Shown piece by piece: positions 8,198-15,079 of a stretch of DNA of 29,466 nucleotides. The notes beneath the pieces are model-generated. The model was not told the DNA's origin. It worked only from the letters and a program-made list of their open reading frames with translations, and ran no database searches. Location: assembly GCA_964493075.1 (NCBI GenBank), contig CAZBNU010000029.1, positions 1-29,466 of the forward strand, in the 5' to 3' direction. Position 1 is the stretch's first letter. Each line of letters begins with the position of its first letter. The position numbers were made by a program, and so were the translations under genes. This DNA comes from SLFT01 sp964493075 (GTDB taxonomy: Bacteria; Hydrogenedentota; Hydrogenedentia; Hydrogenedentales; CAITNO01).

Positions 8198-9681
8198 GAT
8201 TCCAACCCTTTCTCAGCGAATTCCACTGCCTTCATCAAAGCCTTTGCCTTGTTAACCGTTTCTTCAAATTCACGATCCGGGTCGCTGTCGTACACGATGC
8301 CAGCGCCTGCCTGCACATAGGCGTATCCGTCCTTCACTATCATGGTGCGGATAAGGATGCACGTATCCATGTCGCCAGAGTAAGAAATGTAACCGCAGCC
8401 GCCCGCATAGGGGCCGCGTCGCTCCGGTTCCAACTCGTCAATGATTTGCATGGCGCGAATTTTCGGCGCGCCACTGACGGTACCCATGGGAAAGGTGGCT
8501 TCCAGTGCGTCGTAAGCGGTGCATTCAGGCTTCATTCTGCCCGCCACTTCGCTCACAATGTGCATGACATGTGAGTAACGTTCAATGACCATGAGTTTAT
8601 TCTGCACAGGTGCAACGGTGCCGGGGATGCTTACGCGTCCGATGTCGTTGCGGCCCAGGTCTACCAGCATGATGTGTTCGGCAACCTCTTTCGTGTCGGC
8701 AAGCAGTTCCTCTTCCAACGCAATGTCTTCTTCGGGTGTGTCGCCGCGCTTGCGCGTTCCAGCGATGGGTCGTACCATGCACGTGCCGTTCTTCACTTGG
8801 GTCATCACTTCGGGACTGGACCCGACCAGCGCGAAATCGGGAAATTGCAGTAGCAGCATGTAGGGCGACGGATTGATACAGCGCAGGGCGCGGTACAGCG
8901 TAACCGGGCCTACACCCACTTCACGTTTGAACCGCTGGGACAGCACCACCTGGAAGATGTCACCTGCACAGATATATTCACGTGCCTTGCGCACGGCATC
9001 GCAGAAGGCTTCCCGTGTAAAATTGGATTCGATCTGCGGTTCTTCGGGTGCGCTGTGGAGGCGTTCAGTTGCTACCACCAGCGGCCCGCGTAGTTTCCGC
9101 TCAATCTCGTGAATCTTGCGCAGTGCTTCGTTATACACCGCATCGGGGTGATCAGTCAAATGGGCATTGGATACAATCTTGATCTTGTTATTGACGTGAT
9201 CAAAAATCAGGATGGTGTCCGTAATCATGTAATACAGGTCGGGCAGTTCAAGTGTGTCGGGATTGTTATCCGGCAACTCCTCGAAATGGCGCACCTGATC
9301 GTACGATACATAGCCAACGGCGCCGCCATGAAATGCAGGCAATCCTGGCACAGGAACCGGTGTATACTGGCGCATGAAATCGCGCAGTTCTTCGAGGGGG
9401 TTCGCTGCGGTGAAGGTGCGCTCCACACCATTTTCGATAATCACGCCTTCGTGGCCTTTGGAACGAAACACGATGGAGGGGTTTGCGCCGATAAAGGAAT
9501 ACTGTCCAATGGTGTCGGCTTTCTCCACGCTCTCGAGCAGGAAGGCATAAGAGGCGTTACGCGCAAGCTTCAGATAAGCGGTAACCGGGGTTTCGAGGTC
9601 GGCAAGAATTTCCTTATACACTGGCACTACAGCATTTTCACAGGCCAGTGAACGGAATTCGTCAAGGGACGGAAAAAACAT
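8194..9681 (-). CDS. trpE: Anthranilate synthase component I
   Basis: This is a 495-residue chorismate-using enzyme, the first committed step of tryptophan synthesis. LLES at residues 48-51 is the conserved N-terminal element tied to tryptophan feedback binding and favours TrpE over PabB. The catalytic C-terminal half shows FQVVLSQRF, CINPSPYMLLL, SSPEVM, PIAGTRKRG, EHIMLVDLGRNDIG, SHVMHIVSEV, FPMGTVSGAPKIRAMQIID and QAGAGIVYDSDPDREF. The start ATG at 9681 has AAGGAG about 8 nt upstream. No other trp genes (trpDCFBA) are in the window, so this looks like a two-gene trpEG unit. The preceding 130 nt hold a candidate leader peptide with Trp codons (see 9741-9809). Confidence 0.95.
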   Translation of the reverse strand: MFFPSLDEFRSLACENAVVPVYKEILADLETPVTAYLKLARNASYAFLLESVEKADTIGQYSFIGANPSIVFRSKGHEGVIIENGVERTFTAANPLEELRDFMRQYTPVPVPGLPAFHGGAVGYVSYDQVRHFEELPDNNPDTLELPDLYYMITDTILIFDHVNNKIKIVSNAHLTDHPDAVYNEALRKIHEIERKLRGPLVVATERLHSAPEEPQIESNFTREAFCDAVRKAREYICAGDIFQVVLSQRFKREVGVGPVTLYRALRCINPSPYMLLLQFPDFALVGSSPEVMTQVKNGTCMVRPIAGTRKRGDTPEEDIALEEELLADTKEVAEHIMLVDLGRNDIGRVSIPGTVAPVQNKLMVIERYSHVMHIVSEVAGRMKPECTAYDALEATFPMGTVSGAPKIRAMQIIDELEPERRGPYAGGCGYISYSGDMDTCILIRTMIVKDGYAYVQAGAGIVYDSDPDREFEETVNKAKALMKAVEFAEKGLES

Positions 9682-9735
9682 GGTGAAGACTCCTTGTTAA
9701 GTAACGTAACAGAACAACACAAACAGAATGGGTTT

Positions 9736-9780
9736 CCGGATCAGTTGCATCCGGTGTAGGCACAGCGACACCATCGTCGC
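9736..9780 (-). promoter_or_regulatory. Candidate trp attenuator-like hairpins upstream of trpE
   Basis: Read on the minus strand, three mutually exclusive stems can be drawn. Stem 1:2 pairs GCGAC (9780-9776) with GTCGC (9769-9765). Stem 2:3 pairs GGTGT (9772-9768) with ACACC (9757-9753). Stem 3:4 pairs CCGGAT (9754-9749) with ATCCGG (9741-9736). A U-rich but interrupted stretch follows the last stem. The layout resembles a transcription attenuator, but stems are short (5-6 bp), there is no clean U-run, and the leader stop codon falls inside stem-loop 3:4. The case is suggestive, not proven. Confidence 0.35.
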
Positions 9781-9809
9781 CATCGCTCATGTTGTTCGAG
9801 TCTTGTCAT
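9741..9809 (-). CDS. Candidate trp operon leader peptide (22 residues, two Trp codons)
   Basis: On the minus strand an ATG at 9809 opens a 22-codon frame ending in TGA at 9743-9741, about 60 nt before the trpE start. AGGAAG lies 5 nt upstream of the ATG, a plausible ribosome site. The peptide contains W10-R-R-W13; two tryptophans in 22 residues directly ahead of trpE is what a tryptophan-sensing leader would show. The frame stays open further upstream through the 9831-9868 palindrome, so a longer frame exists, but the ribosome site favours the short one. It could be a chance frame; comparison with relatives is decisive. Confidence 0.4.
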   Translation of the reverse strand: MTRLEQHERWRRWCRCAYTGCN

Positions 9810-9830
9810 GTATACTTCCTGTAATTCTTT

Positions 9831-9868
9831 TTTCCTCGTCCCCAAACTCAATTTTGGGAACGAGGAAA
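9831..9868. repeat. Dispersed-type palindrome between hisF and trpE
   Basis: Two 16-nt arms (9831-9846 and 9853-9868) pair around a 6-nt loop. The single mismatch (C9840 against A9859) becomes a G-U pair in minus-strand RNA, the sense of hisF and trpE. The core CTCGT-CCCAAA ... TTTGGGAACGAG resembles short palindromes I know to be scattered in many bacterial genomes. No T-run follows on the minus strand, so it is not an ordinary terminator of hisF. Confidence 0.6.
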
Positions 9869-9879
9869 TATATTGGGCA

Positions 9880-10656
9880 CTAGGATCGCACAGGGACGCC
9901 ATGTTTTGCAAGATATTCCCTGGCTTGGGTGATGGTGTACTCCTGATAATGGAAAATGGAGGCCGCCAGTGCCGCGTCTGCACCGCCTTCCTGCAGCGCC
10001 GCGCGCAGGTGTTCTAAATTGCCTGCGCCGCCGCTGGCAATCACGGGGATGCTGACTGCATCGGCAACAGCCCGCGTCAGTTCGATGTCGTACCCGTCTT
10101 TAGTACCATCGCAATCCATGGCGGTCAGCAGTATTTCGCCTGCGCCGCGTTTTTCTGCTTCTCGCGCCCAGGCAACTGGTTCAAGGGGCGTGGGCCGCCC
10201 ACCGTCGCGTCCACCGTGGCTGCGTACATAATACCCCTCACCTTCTCCGGGCGCGTATTTCATGGCGTCAATGGCCACCACAATGCACTGCGCCCCAAAA
10301 CGGTCTGAAGCTTCGGTGATAAACGCCGGGTTTTCGATGGCAGGGGTATTAATGGAAACCTTGTCCGCTCCAGCGTTCAACATGCGTCGAATGTCGTCCA
10401 TGGTGCGTATGCCGCCGCCGACACACAAGGGCATGAATACCTGTTCGGCGGTGCGGCGCACCACATCTACCATGGTGTCGCGATTATCTGTTGAAGCGCG
10501 TATATCCAGAAATACGATTTCGTCGGCCTTTTCTTCATCGTAGCGCCGGGCAATTTCAACAGGATCGCCTGCATCGCGCAGGCCGAGGAACTTAACGCCT
10601 TTCACCACGCGGCCATCTGCCACGTCCAGACAGGGTATGATTCGTTTTGCTAACAT
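9880..10656 (-). CDS. hisF: Imidazole glycerol phosphate synthase cyclase subunit HisF
   Basis: This is a 258-residue beta/alpha-barrel enzyme. With HisH it converts PRFAR and ammonia to imidazole glycerol phosphate and AICAR, linking histidine and purine synthesis. The start MLAKRIIPCLDV is the typical HisF N-terminus, with catalytic D11. The second catalytic aspartate is D130 in VVAIDA. Phosphate-binding loops are visible as CVGGGIR (about 78-84), NTPA and, near the end, IASGGAGN. Length is normal. No hisH, hisA or other his gene is in the window, so hisF stands apart from its usual operon. Its ribosome site is weak. It reads toward trpE with 198 nt between, and the two may share a transcript. 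Confidence 0.96.
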   Translation of the reverse strand: MLAKRIIPCLDVADGRVVKGVKFLGLRDAGDPVEIARRYDEEKADEIVFLDIRASTDNRDTMVDVVRRTAEQVFMPLCVGGGIRTMDDIRRMLNAGADKVSINTPAIENPAFITEASDRFGAQCIVVAIDAMKYAPGEGEGYYVRSHGGRDGGRPTPLEPVAWAREAEKRGAGEILLTAMDCDGTKDGYDIELTRAVADAVSIPVIASGGAGNLEHLRAALQEGGADAALAASIFHYQEYTITQAREYLAKHGVPVRS

Positions 10657-10714
10657 GGGTTGTACACTTTCGATACCTGAAACAATCTTATTGCATAATG
10701 GTAGTTTGAGGGGG

Positions 10715-11923
10715 TCAGGCGTTGGGATATTCTTCCGGTTCCACGTCCAAATCCTCCTGATCGTCGTTTAACTCGTCGGGGACAGGTTCCGGCAGATCTT
10801 CATGCTTCCAGGGTTCTGCCTGCAACACATTGACCTCTACAGAGTCCGGGGTTTTTTCGTCATCATAGGCGGCTGCGTCGGCGATGTCTGCGTCGGCGGC
10901 TTCGTCCGTGGTGATTTCGCCCTCTTCGTTGATCTTTGGTGCAGGCGGCAGGTCTTCGTCGTCATCGGCAAGAGGCGGCAAGTCTATGCCGTGCAGGGTC
11001 TCCGACATTTCAGCATCAGGTTCTTCATAGTTATATCCCGGCGTAACAGGCGCCTTTTCGGCCAGCACATCCGGTTCTTCTGCCGCCTCTGGCACATCAA
11101 CATCCTGATCGTCCTCTCCGTCCTCCACCGGTTCTTCCGCTTCCGCGTCCTCTACTTCCTCTGGTGATTCACGTTCCTGTTCTGGCGTGACCGTTTCTGC
11201 TGCTGCTGCTTCCTCTGGTGCCGCATCTTCCTGTGGCTGCTCCTCGGGCTGGTTTGTTGCAGGCGCCTTACTCGCGTCATCTGTTGACGCTGGTGTTGCC
11301 TCTGCTTCAGTTGGGGCAGCAGCCTCTTGCGACTGGCGCAACGCAAGCTGTTCGCGAACTTGTTTTCCTGTGGCGGTGGCATCCAGATGAATGCCGGAGA
11401 CATTGACCTGAACCGCAGTGAGGTCTTCAAGTCCCAATAGATTACGCGCTGTGGAAGAAATGCATTCCGCTACGATCTTCGCGCAATGCCTGGCACCCAG
11501 TGCGGCACAATTTTTCAGCACTACGTCGGCGGTAATCAGGGCGCGTTTCCCGTCTTTGTCCGGGCGCACCTGTAGTTTAATGGAATAGACCTCCGGCATA
11601 CGGCGCATCATTTTCAGCAGCACCTGTTGGACCGGCTTCAATTGCAGGACAATATCCCCATTTGCGCCTTTGAACGTAATGGTGCCGCCCTTTCTGGAAG
11701 GCATCTTGGGGAGAAAGCCATAGAGGCCCACCAGCACAAGCAATATGCCTGCTATAATACCGGGCATTCGCAGATTTAGGGCGCCGTCTTCCTGAACAGG
11801 CCAGTTGTCAAGCACGTATCCCTGCGCCTGCTGCATGTACTCCACATCAAGCACAAGGCCCAGCATGTACACGCCGCCCAACAGCACCAACAGGCACACA
11901 AGTTTCATGGTTGCCAGTTTCAT
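10715..11923 (-). CDS. AmaP-like (Asp23/Gls24-type) membrane-anchored protein with long acidic tail
   Basis: This is a 402-residue protein. I chose the ATG at 11923 because AAGGAAT lies about 8 nt upstream; an in-frame GTG at 11959 lacks such a site. Two membrane helices (about 5-25 and 53-71) are followed by a compact domain at about 80-178: GDIVLQLKPVQQVL, then a VYSIKLQVRPDKDGKRALITA-like strand pair (key K-QV-PD-DG) and LTAVQVNVSGI. This arrangement and pattern match the alkaline-shock membrane anchor AmaP, which in Firmicutes tethers Asp23. From about residue 195 to the end the protein is low-complexity, rich in E, D, A and P, probably disordered and strongly acidic. No Asp23/Gls24 partner lies nearby. 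The role here is unknown. Confidence 0.65.
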   Translation of the reverse strand: MKLATMKLVCLLVLLGGVYMLGLVLDVEYMQQAQGYVLDNWPVQEDGALNLRMPGIIAGILLVLVGLYGFLPKMPSRKGGTITFKGANGDIVLQLKPVQQVLLKMMRRMPEVYSIKLQVRPDKDGKRALITADVVLKNCAALGARHCAKIVAECISSTARNLLGLEDLTAVQVNVSGIHLDATATGKQVREQLALRQSQEAAAPTEAEATPASTDDASKAPATNQPEEQPQEDAAPEEAAAAETVTPEQERESPEEVEDAEAEEPVEDGEDDQDVDVPEAAEEPDVLAEKAPVTPGYNYEEPDAEMSETLHGIDLPPLADDDEDLPPAPKINEEGEITTDEAADADIADAAAYDDEKTPDSVEVNVLQAEPWKHEDLPEPVPDELNDDQEDLDVEPEEYPNA

Positions 11924-12033
11924 AATTTTATTCCTTAGGTTCGCACACGCCAACAACACCGCATCATCTGATAGTTGCAGAGCAGGCCATGCCAGACGAT
12001 CTATCCTATCACAAAACAGCAGTGCGCTGCGAT

Positions 12034-12792
12034 TTACATGGCATAAAACCCGCCGTCCACCACCAGTTCTGCGCCATTGCAGAAGGAAGATTCATCAGAC
12101 GCAAAATACAGGGCCGCGTTGGCGATATCCCTTGCCACCCCTATACGACGCACCGGAATGCAGCCTGCTATCCGTTGCTTGGCACCATCATCCAGATAGG
12201 GCGCCTGCAAGGGCGTGTCAATCATACCGGGGTGAATAATGTTTGTGCGGATATTATCGGGGCCAAACTGCACCGCCAGCGATTTGGTTAGCGAAATGAG
12301 CGCGCCTTTGGCGCAGGTGTAGGAGTCCTGCGCCAATTCAAACCCTGCCAGTGCGGATATGGAGCCGATGAGGATGATGGAACCGCCGCCGTTTTTCTGC
12401 AGCACGGGAATGCCATGTTTTGTCAGAAAAAAAGCGCCCTTCAGGTTAATCGCCTGCACCGTGTCCCAGTTTTCCTCCGTCGTTTCAATGACAGAACGAT
12501 CACGGTCTTTCCAGAGCGCTCCTGCATTGGCATAGAGAATGTCCAGTTTCCTAAATTTCTCCACGCCTGCTGCCACTGCCTGCTTGATGTCAGCCTCTTT
12601 GGAAACATCGCAATGTACTGCCAGCGCTTCGCCGCCTGCCTCTTCCACCAGCGCGACAGTTTCAGTCATGGCCGCTTCATTAATGTCGCACGCCACAATA
12701 CGTGCGCCTTCTTTGGCAAACAATAGGGACGCTTCACGCCCCATGCCCATACCCGCGCCCGTTATGATGGCCACTTTATTTTCTAAACGCAT
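12034..12792 (-). CDS. Short-chain dehydrogenase/reductase (SDR), classical type
   Basis: This is a 252-residue classical SDR. I chose the ATG at 12792, preceded by AAAGGAAC; the frame stays open further upstream but those 46 codons do not resemble the family. The cofactor loop is TGAGMGMG (11-18), then D36 (ACD), NAG (89-91), the catalytic serine region GSIS (143-146), and Y158-x3-K162. C-terminal features HPGMIDTP and FCNGAELVVDGGF are standard. The aspartate after the second beta strand suggests NAD(H) preference. It resembles FabG/glucose-1-dehydrogenase-like enzymes, but substrate cannot be assigned. It is followed by the AmaP-like gene 110 nt downstream. Confidence 0.9.
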   Translation of the reverse strand: MRLENKVAIITGAGMGMGREASLLFAKEGARIVACDINEAAMTETVALVEEAGGEALAVHCDVSKEADIKQAVAAGVEKFRKLDILYANAGALWKDRDRSVIETTEENWDTVQAINLKGAFFLTKHGIPVLQKNGGGSIILIGSISALAGFELAQDSYTCAKGALISLTKSLAVQFGPDNIRTNIIHPGMIDTPLQAPYLDDGAKQRIAGCIPVRRIGVARDIANAALYFASDESSFCNGAELVVDGGFYAM

Positions 12793-12867
12793 ACTCTTGT
12801 TCCTTTGGGGCCCTGTGTCCCTGTTTTTACTTGTTAAAAAAGTTTCAATAACGCTAATGTAACTTAC

Positions 12868-12967
12868 TCTATAACGCCCACAATTCCGATTTTTCCTTGT
12901 CGCACAAATCAAAAAAACGTATGTCATCACCCTTCTTGTGGTACGGCCAACCTGCGGGCGTTATAGA
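12868..12967. promoter_or_regulatory. 12-bp perfect inverted repeat (TCTATAACGCCC), candidate operator pair
   Basis: TCTATAACGCCC at 12868-12879 is exactly mirrored by GGGCGTTATAGA at 12956-12967, 76 nt apart, just upstream of the SDR gene. Beyond one mismatch the next two bases also pair. Such a spaced inverted pair could be two operator half-sites or a looping site. The function is inferred. Confidence 0.35.
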
Positions 12968-13228
12968 ATGTCTCTGAAATACTACTACTATGCAGCCCAT
13001 ACAGGCAAACTGAAACCGTCTGACGGCATTCACTCACCCTACAGAGTAGATTCTGGTTTTTGATGGTAGCATTTTCGCAAATTCAACTTCTTGATTTTGC
13101 AACTACTTTTTGACACGCGCCCTTATTTTCACACAGTTTCCTTTTTGATTTGTTAGAGGCTTCTGCGGTATTGTACCAGACATAAGTATACGCATTGCGA
13201 TGGTTTCCCGGGCAGTTGCTTTTTTCGC

Positions 13229-13275
13229 ACAGGAAATATCAAGGGGTGTTATATCGCTTTGATGTCTTTTCCTGT
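13229..13275 (+). other. Hairpin in the serA upstream leader
   Basis: ACAGGAAA (13229-13236) pairs with TTTCCTGT (13268-13275), and after a small internal loop ATCAA (13238-13242) pairs with TTGAT (13259-13263). The structure lies about 95 nt before the serA start. It may be part of a structured leader if transcription begins upstream; no known riboswitch class was recognised. Confidence 0.25.
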
Positions 13276-13367
13276 TGCAATCCGATATGTGAAAGCAGGT
13301 GTCATCCTCGCAGTGCGCTTCCCCCCTGGTAGCAGTAGCACGTTTTTTAACTACGGAGATAGGTATT

Positions 13368-14966
13368 ATGCCAAAGGTACTTGTATTGGATGGATTAAGC
13401 GAAGAAGGTGTTGAACTTTTTCGTCAGGCAGGCATTGAGACTGATGTGAAGCCGCCGCAAAAACCCGCTGAATTGGCCGCTATCATTAACGATTACGACG
13501 GTCTGGTTGTGCGCAGTGCCACCAAAGTGACCGCAGAAGCGTTGGAAGGCGCTACGCGGCTCAAGGTCATTGGACGCGCTGGCGTGGGAACAGATAATAT
13601 AGACAAGGCCGCCGCCACGAAGAAGGGTATTGTGGTTATGAACACGCCCGGCGGCAATACCATCTCCACCTGCGAACATGCCTTTGCCCTTATGCTTTCC
13701 CTGTGTCGCAATATCCCCCAAGCCCACCAGTCCATGCAGGAAGGACGCTGGGATCGGAAGAAATTTATGGGAACGGAATTGTGCGGCAAAACGCTGGGCA
13801 TCGTCGGTGTTGGACGCATCGGCGGATCGCTTGCCAAGCGGGCAAAGGCTTTTGAAATGCGCGTGCTTGCTTTTGATCCCATTTTGAGCGCATTGAAGGC
13901 AGAAAGCCTTGGTGTGGAACTGGTCACTCTGGAAGAACTTATTGGGCAGTCCGATTTCATTTCCATTCATGCGCCCAAATCTGACAAGACGAACAATATG
14001 ATTACCGCTGAGGCGTTCAAAAAGATGAAGCCCAATTGCCGCATCATCAACACTGCCCGCGGTGGTATTGTCAATGAACAGGATTTGGCCGAGGCACTGA
14101 AGAGCAAAACCATCGCCGGTGCGGCGTTGGACGTGTATACCAGTGAACCTTTCGAAAACAACCCTTTCATCGGTCTGGACGACATTATCACGACACCCCA
14201 TCTTGCTGCTTCCACGGACGAGGCGCAGCTGACGGTGGCTGTGGATGTGGCACAGCAAATGGTGGATTTTCTCAAGACCGGTGCTATTGTGAATGCGGTA
14301 AATGTGCCGAGTTTGGACAGTGAAACCCGAATGACCCTGCAGCCGCTGTTGTATTTGGCGGAACGTATCGGTCTATTTCAGTCGCTTTTTGTCACAGGTC
14401 GTCCCAAATCCATCGAAATTGAGTATTTGGGTGATTTAGGTGTTGCCGACACCTACCCCGTTACCGCTGCCGTTATCTGTGGATTCCTCACCCCCATGGT
14501 GGAAACGGTCAACATGGTGAGCGCCCCTTCCCAATTGCAGGATCGCGGTGTTGAAGTCAGTGAAAAGCGTGGTGCTGCCGCATCCAGTTACGCTTTTGAA
14601 ATCAATGTTACGGTGGCAACGGATAAAGAAACGCGCAGCGTGCGCGGTACGTTGTTCAACCGCACGGATCCGCGTATTTGCACCATTGACGGCATGCGCG
14701 TGGATGCGAAACCGGAAGGGTACATGCTGGTGTGCATGAATGAAGACAAGCCGCTTATCATAGGCCGCATGTGTACCGCCATTGGCGAGGCAGGCGTTAA
14801 CATCGCCAACCTTATGCTGGGGCGAGATGGACGCGGTGGTCACGCCATGACCGTGCTGAATCTGGATGCACCATTAAGTGAAGAGGTGCTGGCCAAGTGC
14901 AGACAGGTGGACCATGTGAAGGAAGTGCGCCTGGTATCGCTTCCTGAATCGCACAGCACGGAATAG
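13368..14966 (+). CDS. serA: D-3-phosphoglycerate dehydrogenase
   Basis: This is a 532-residue long-form SerA that oxidises 3-phosphoglycerate with NAD, the first step of serine synthesis. I chose the ATG at 13368 (CGGAGAT 7 nt upstream; protein begins MPKVLVLDGL); a frame open from 13299 lacks family similarity. N-terminal features are RSATKV, GRAGVGTDNID and NTPGGNTISTCEHAFALML. The NAD loop is GIVGVGRIGG (about 145-154), and the catalytic residues are in NTARGGIV (Arg), the Asp/Glu region around DVYTSEP, and TPHLAAST (His). An intervening ASB-type domain (about 320-450) is followed by a C-terminal ACT domain (MLVCMNEDKPLIIGRM, a serine-binding regulatory fold). This is the ACT-containing form subject to serine feedback in several bacteria. 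All key residues seem present. Confidence 0.96.
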   Translation: MPKVLVLDGLSEEGVELFRQAGIETDVKPPQKPAELAAIINDYDGLVVRSATKVTAEALEGATRLKVIGRAGVGTDNIDKAAATKKGIVVMNTPGGNTISTCEHAFALMLSLCRNIPQAHQSMQEGRWDRKKFMGTELCGKTLGIVGVGRIGGSLAKRAKAFEMRVLAFDPILSALKAESLGVELVTLEELIGQSDFISIHAPKSDKTNNMITAEAFKKMKPNCRIINTARGGIVNEQDLAEALKSKTIAGAALDVYTSEPFENNPFIGLDDIITTPHLAASTDEAQLTVAVDVAQQMVDFLKTGAIVNAVNVPSLDSETRMTLQPLLYLAERIGLFQSLFVTGRPKSIEIEYLGDLGVADTYPVTAAVICGFLTPMVETVNMVSAPSQLQDRGVEVSEKRGAAASSYAFEINVTVATDKETRSVRGTLFNRTDPRICTIDGMRVDAKPEGYMLVCMNEDKPLIIGRMCTAIGEAGVNIANLMLGRDGRGGHAMTVLNLDAPLSEEVLAKCRQVDHVKEVRLVSLPESHSTE

Positions 14967-15079
14967 AAGGAAAACACCAACAGACTGTTATGACTGTGTT
15001 ATACTTTTAATGGGCTTACCGCACACCATGCGGGTAGCGTTCGTTTCGTTAATTTATGGCTTAACTTACGGGATAAAGC

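Larger units (their letters stand above)
12793..13367. other. 575-nt divergent intergenic region between SDR gene and serA
   Basis: No credible gene was found on either strand. It must hold the promoters for the divergent SDR gene and serA, but I could not find a convincing -35/-10 pair. It contains a 12-bp inverted repeat (12868-12879 / 12956-12967) and a hairpin nearer serA (13229-13275), listed separately. The serA ribosome site (CGGAGAT, about 13354-13360) lies at its right end. Confidence 0.6.

Noticed and set aside
9810..9983. Longer minus-strand frame extending the candidate trp leader upstream
   Set aside because: It runs through a dispersed palindrome and the end of hisF; the part upstream of 9809 looks like a by-product of those sequences.
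15019..15033. Hairpin CCGCA/TGCGG between serA and pgi as a terminator
   Set aside because: The stem is only 5 bp and no T-run follows, so I do not call it a terminator.
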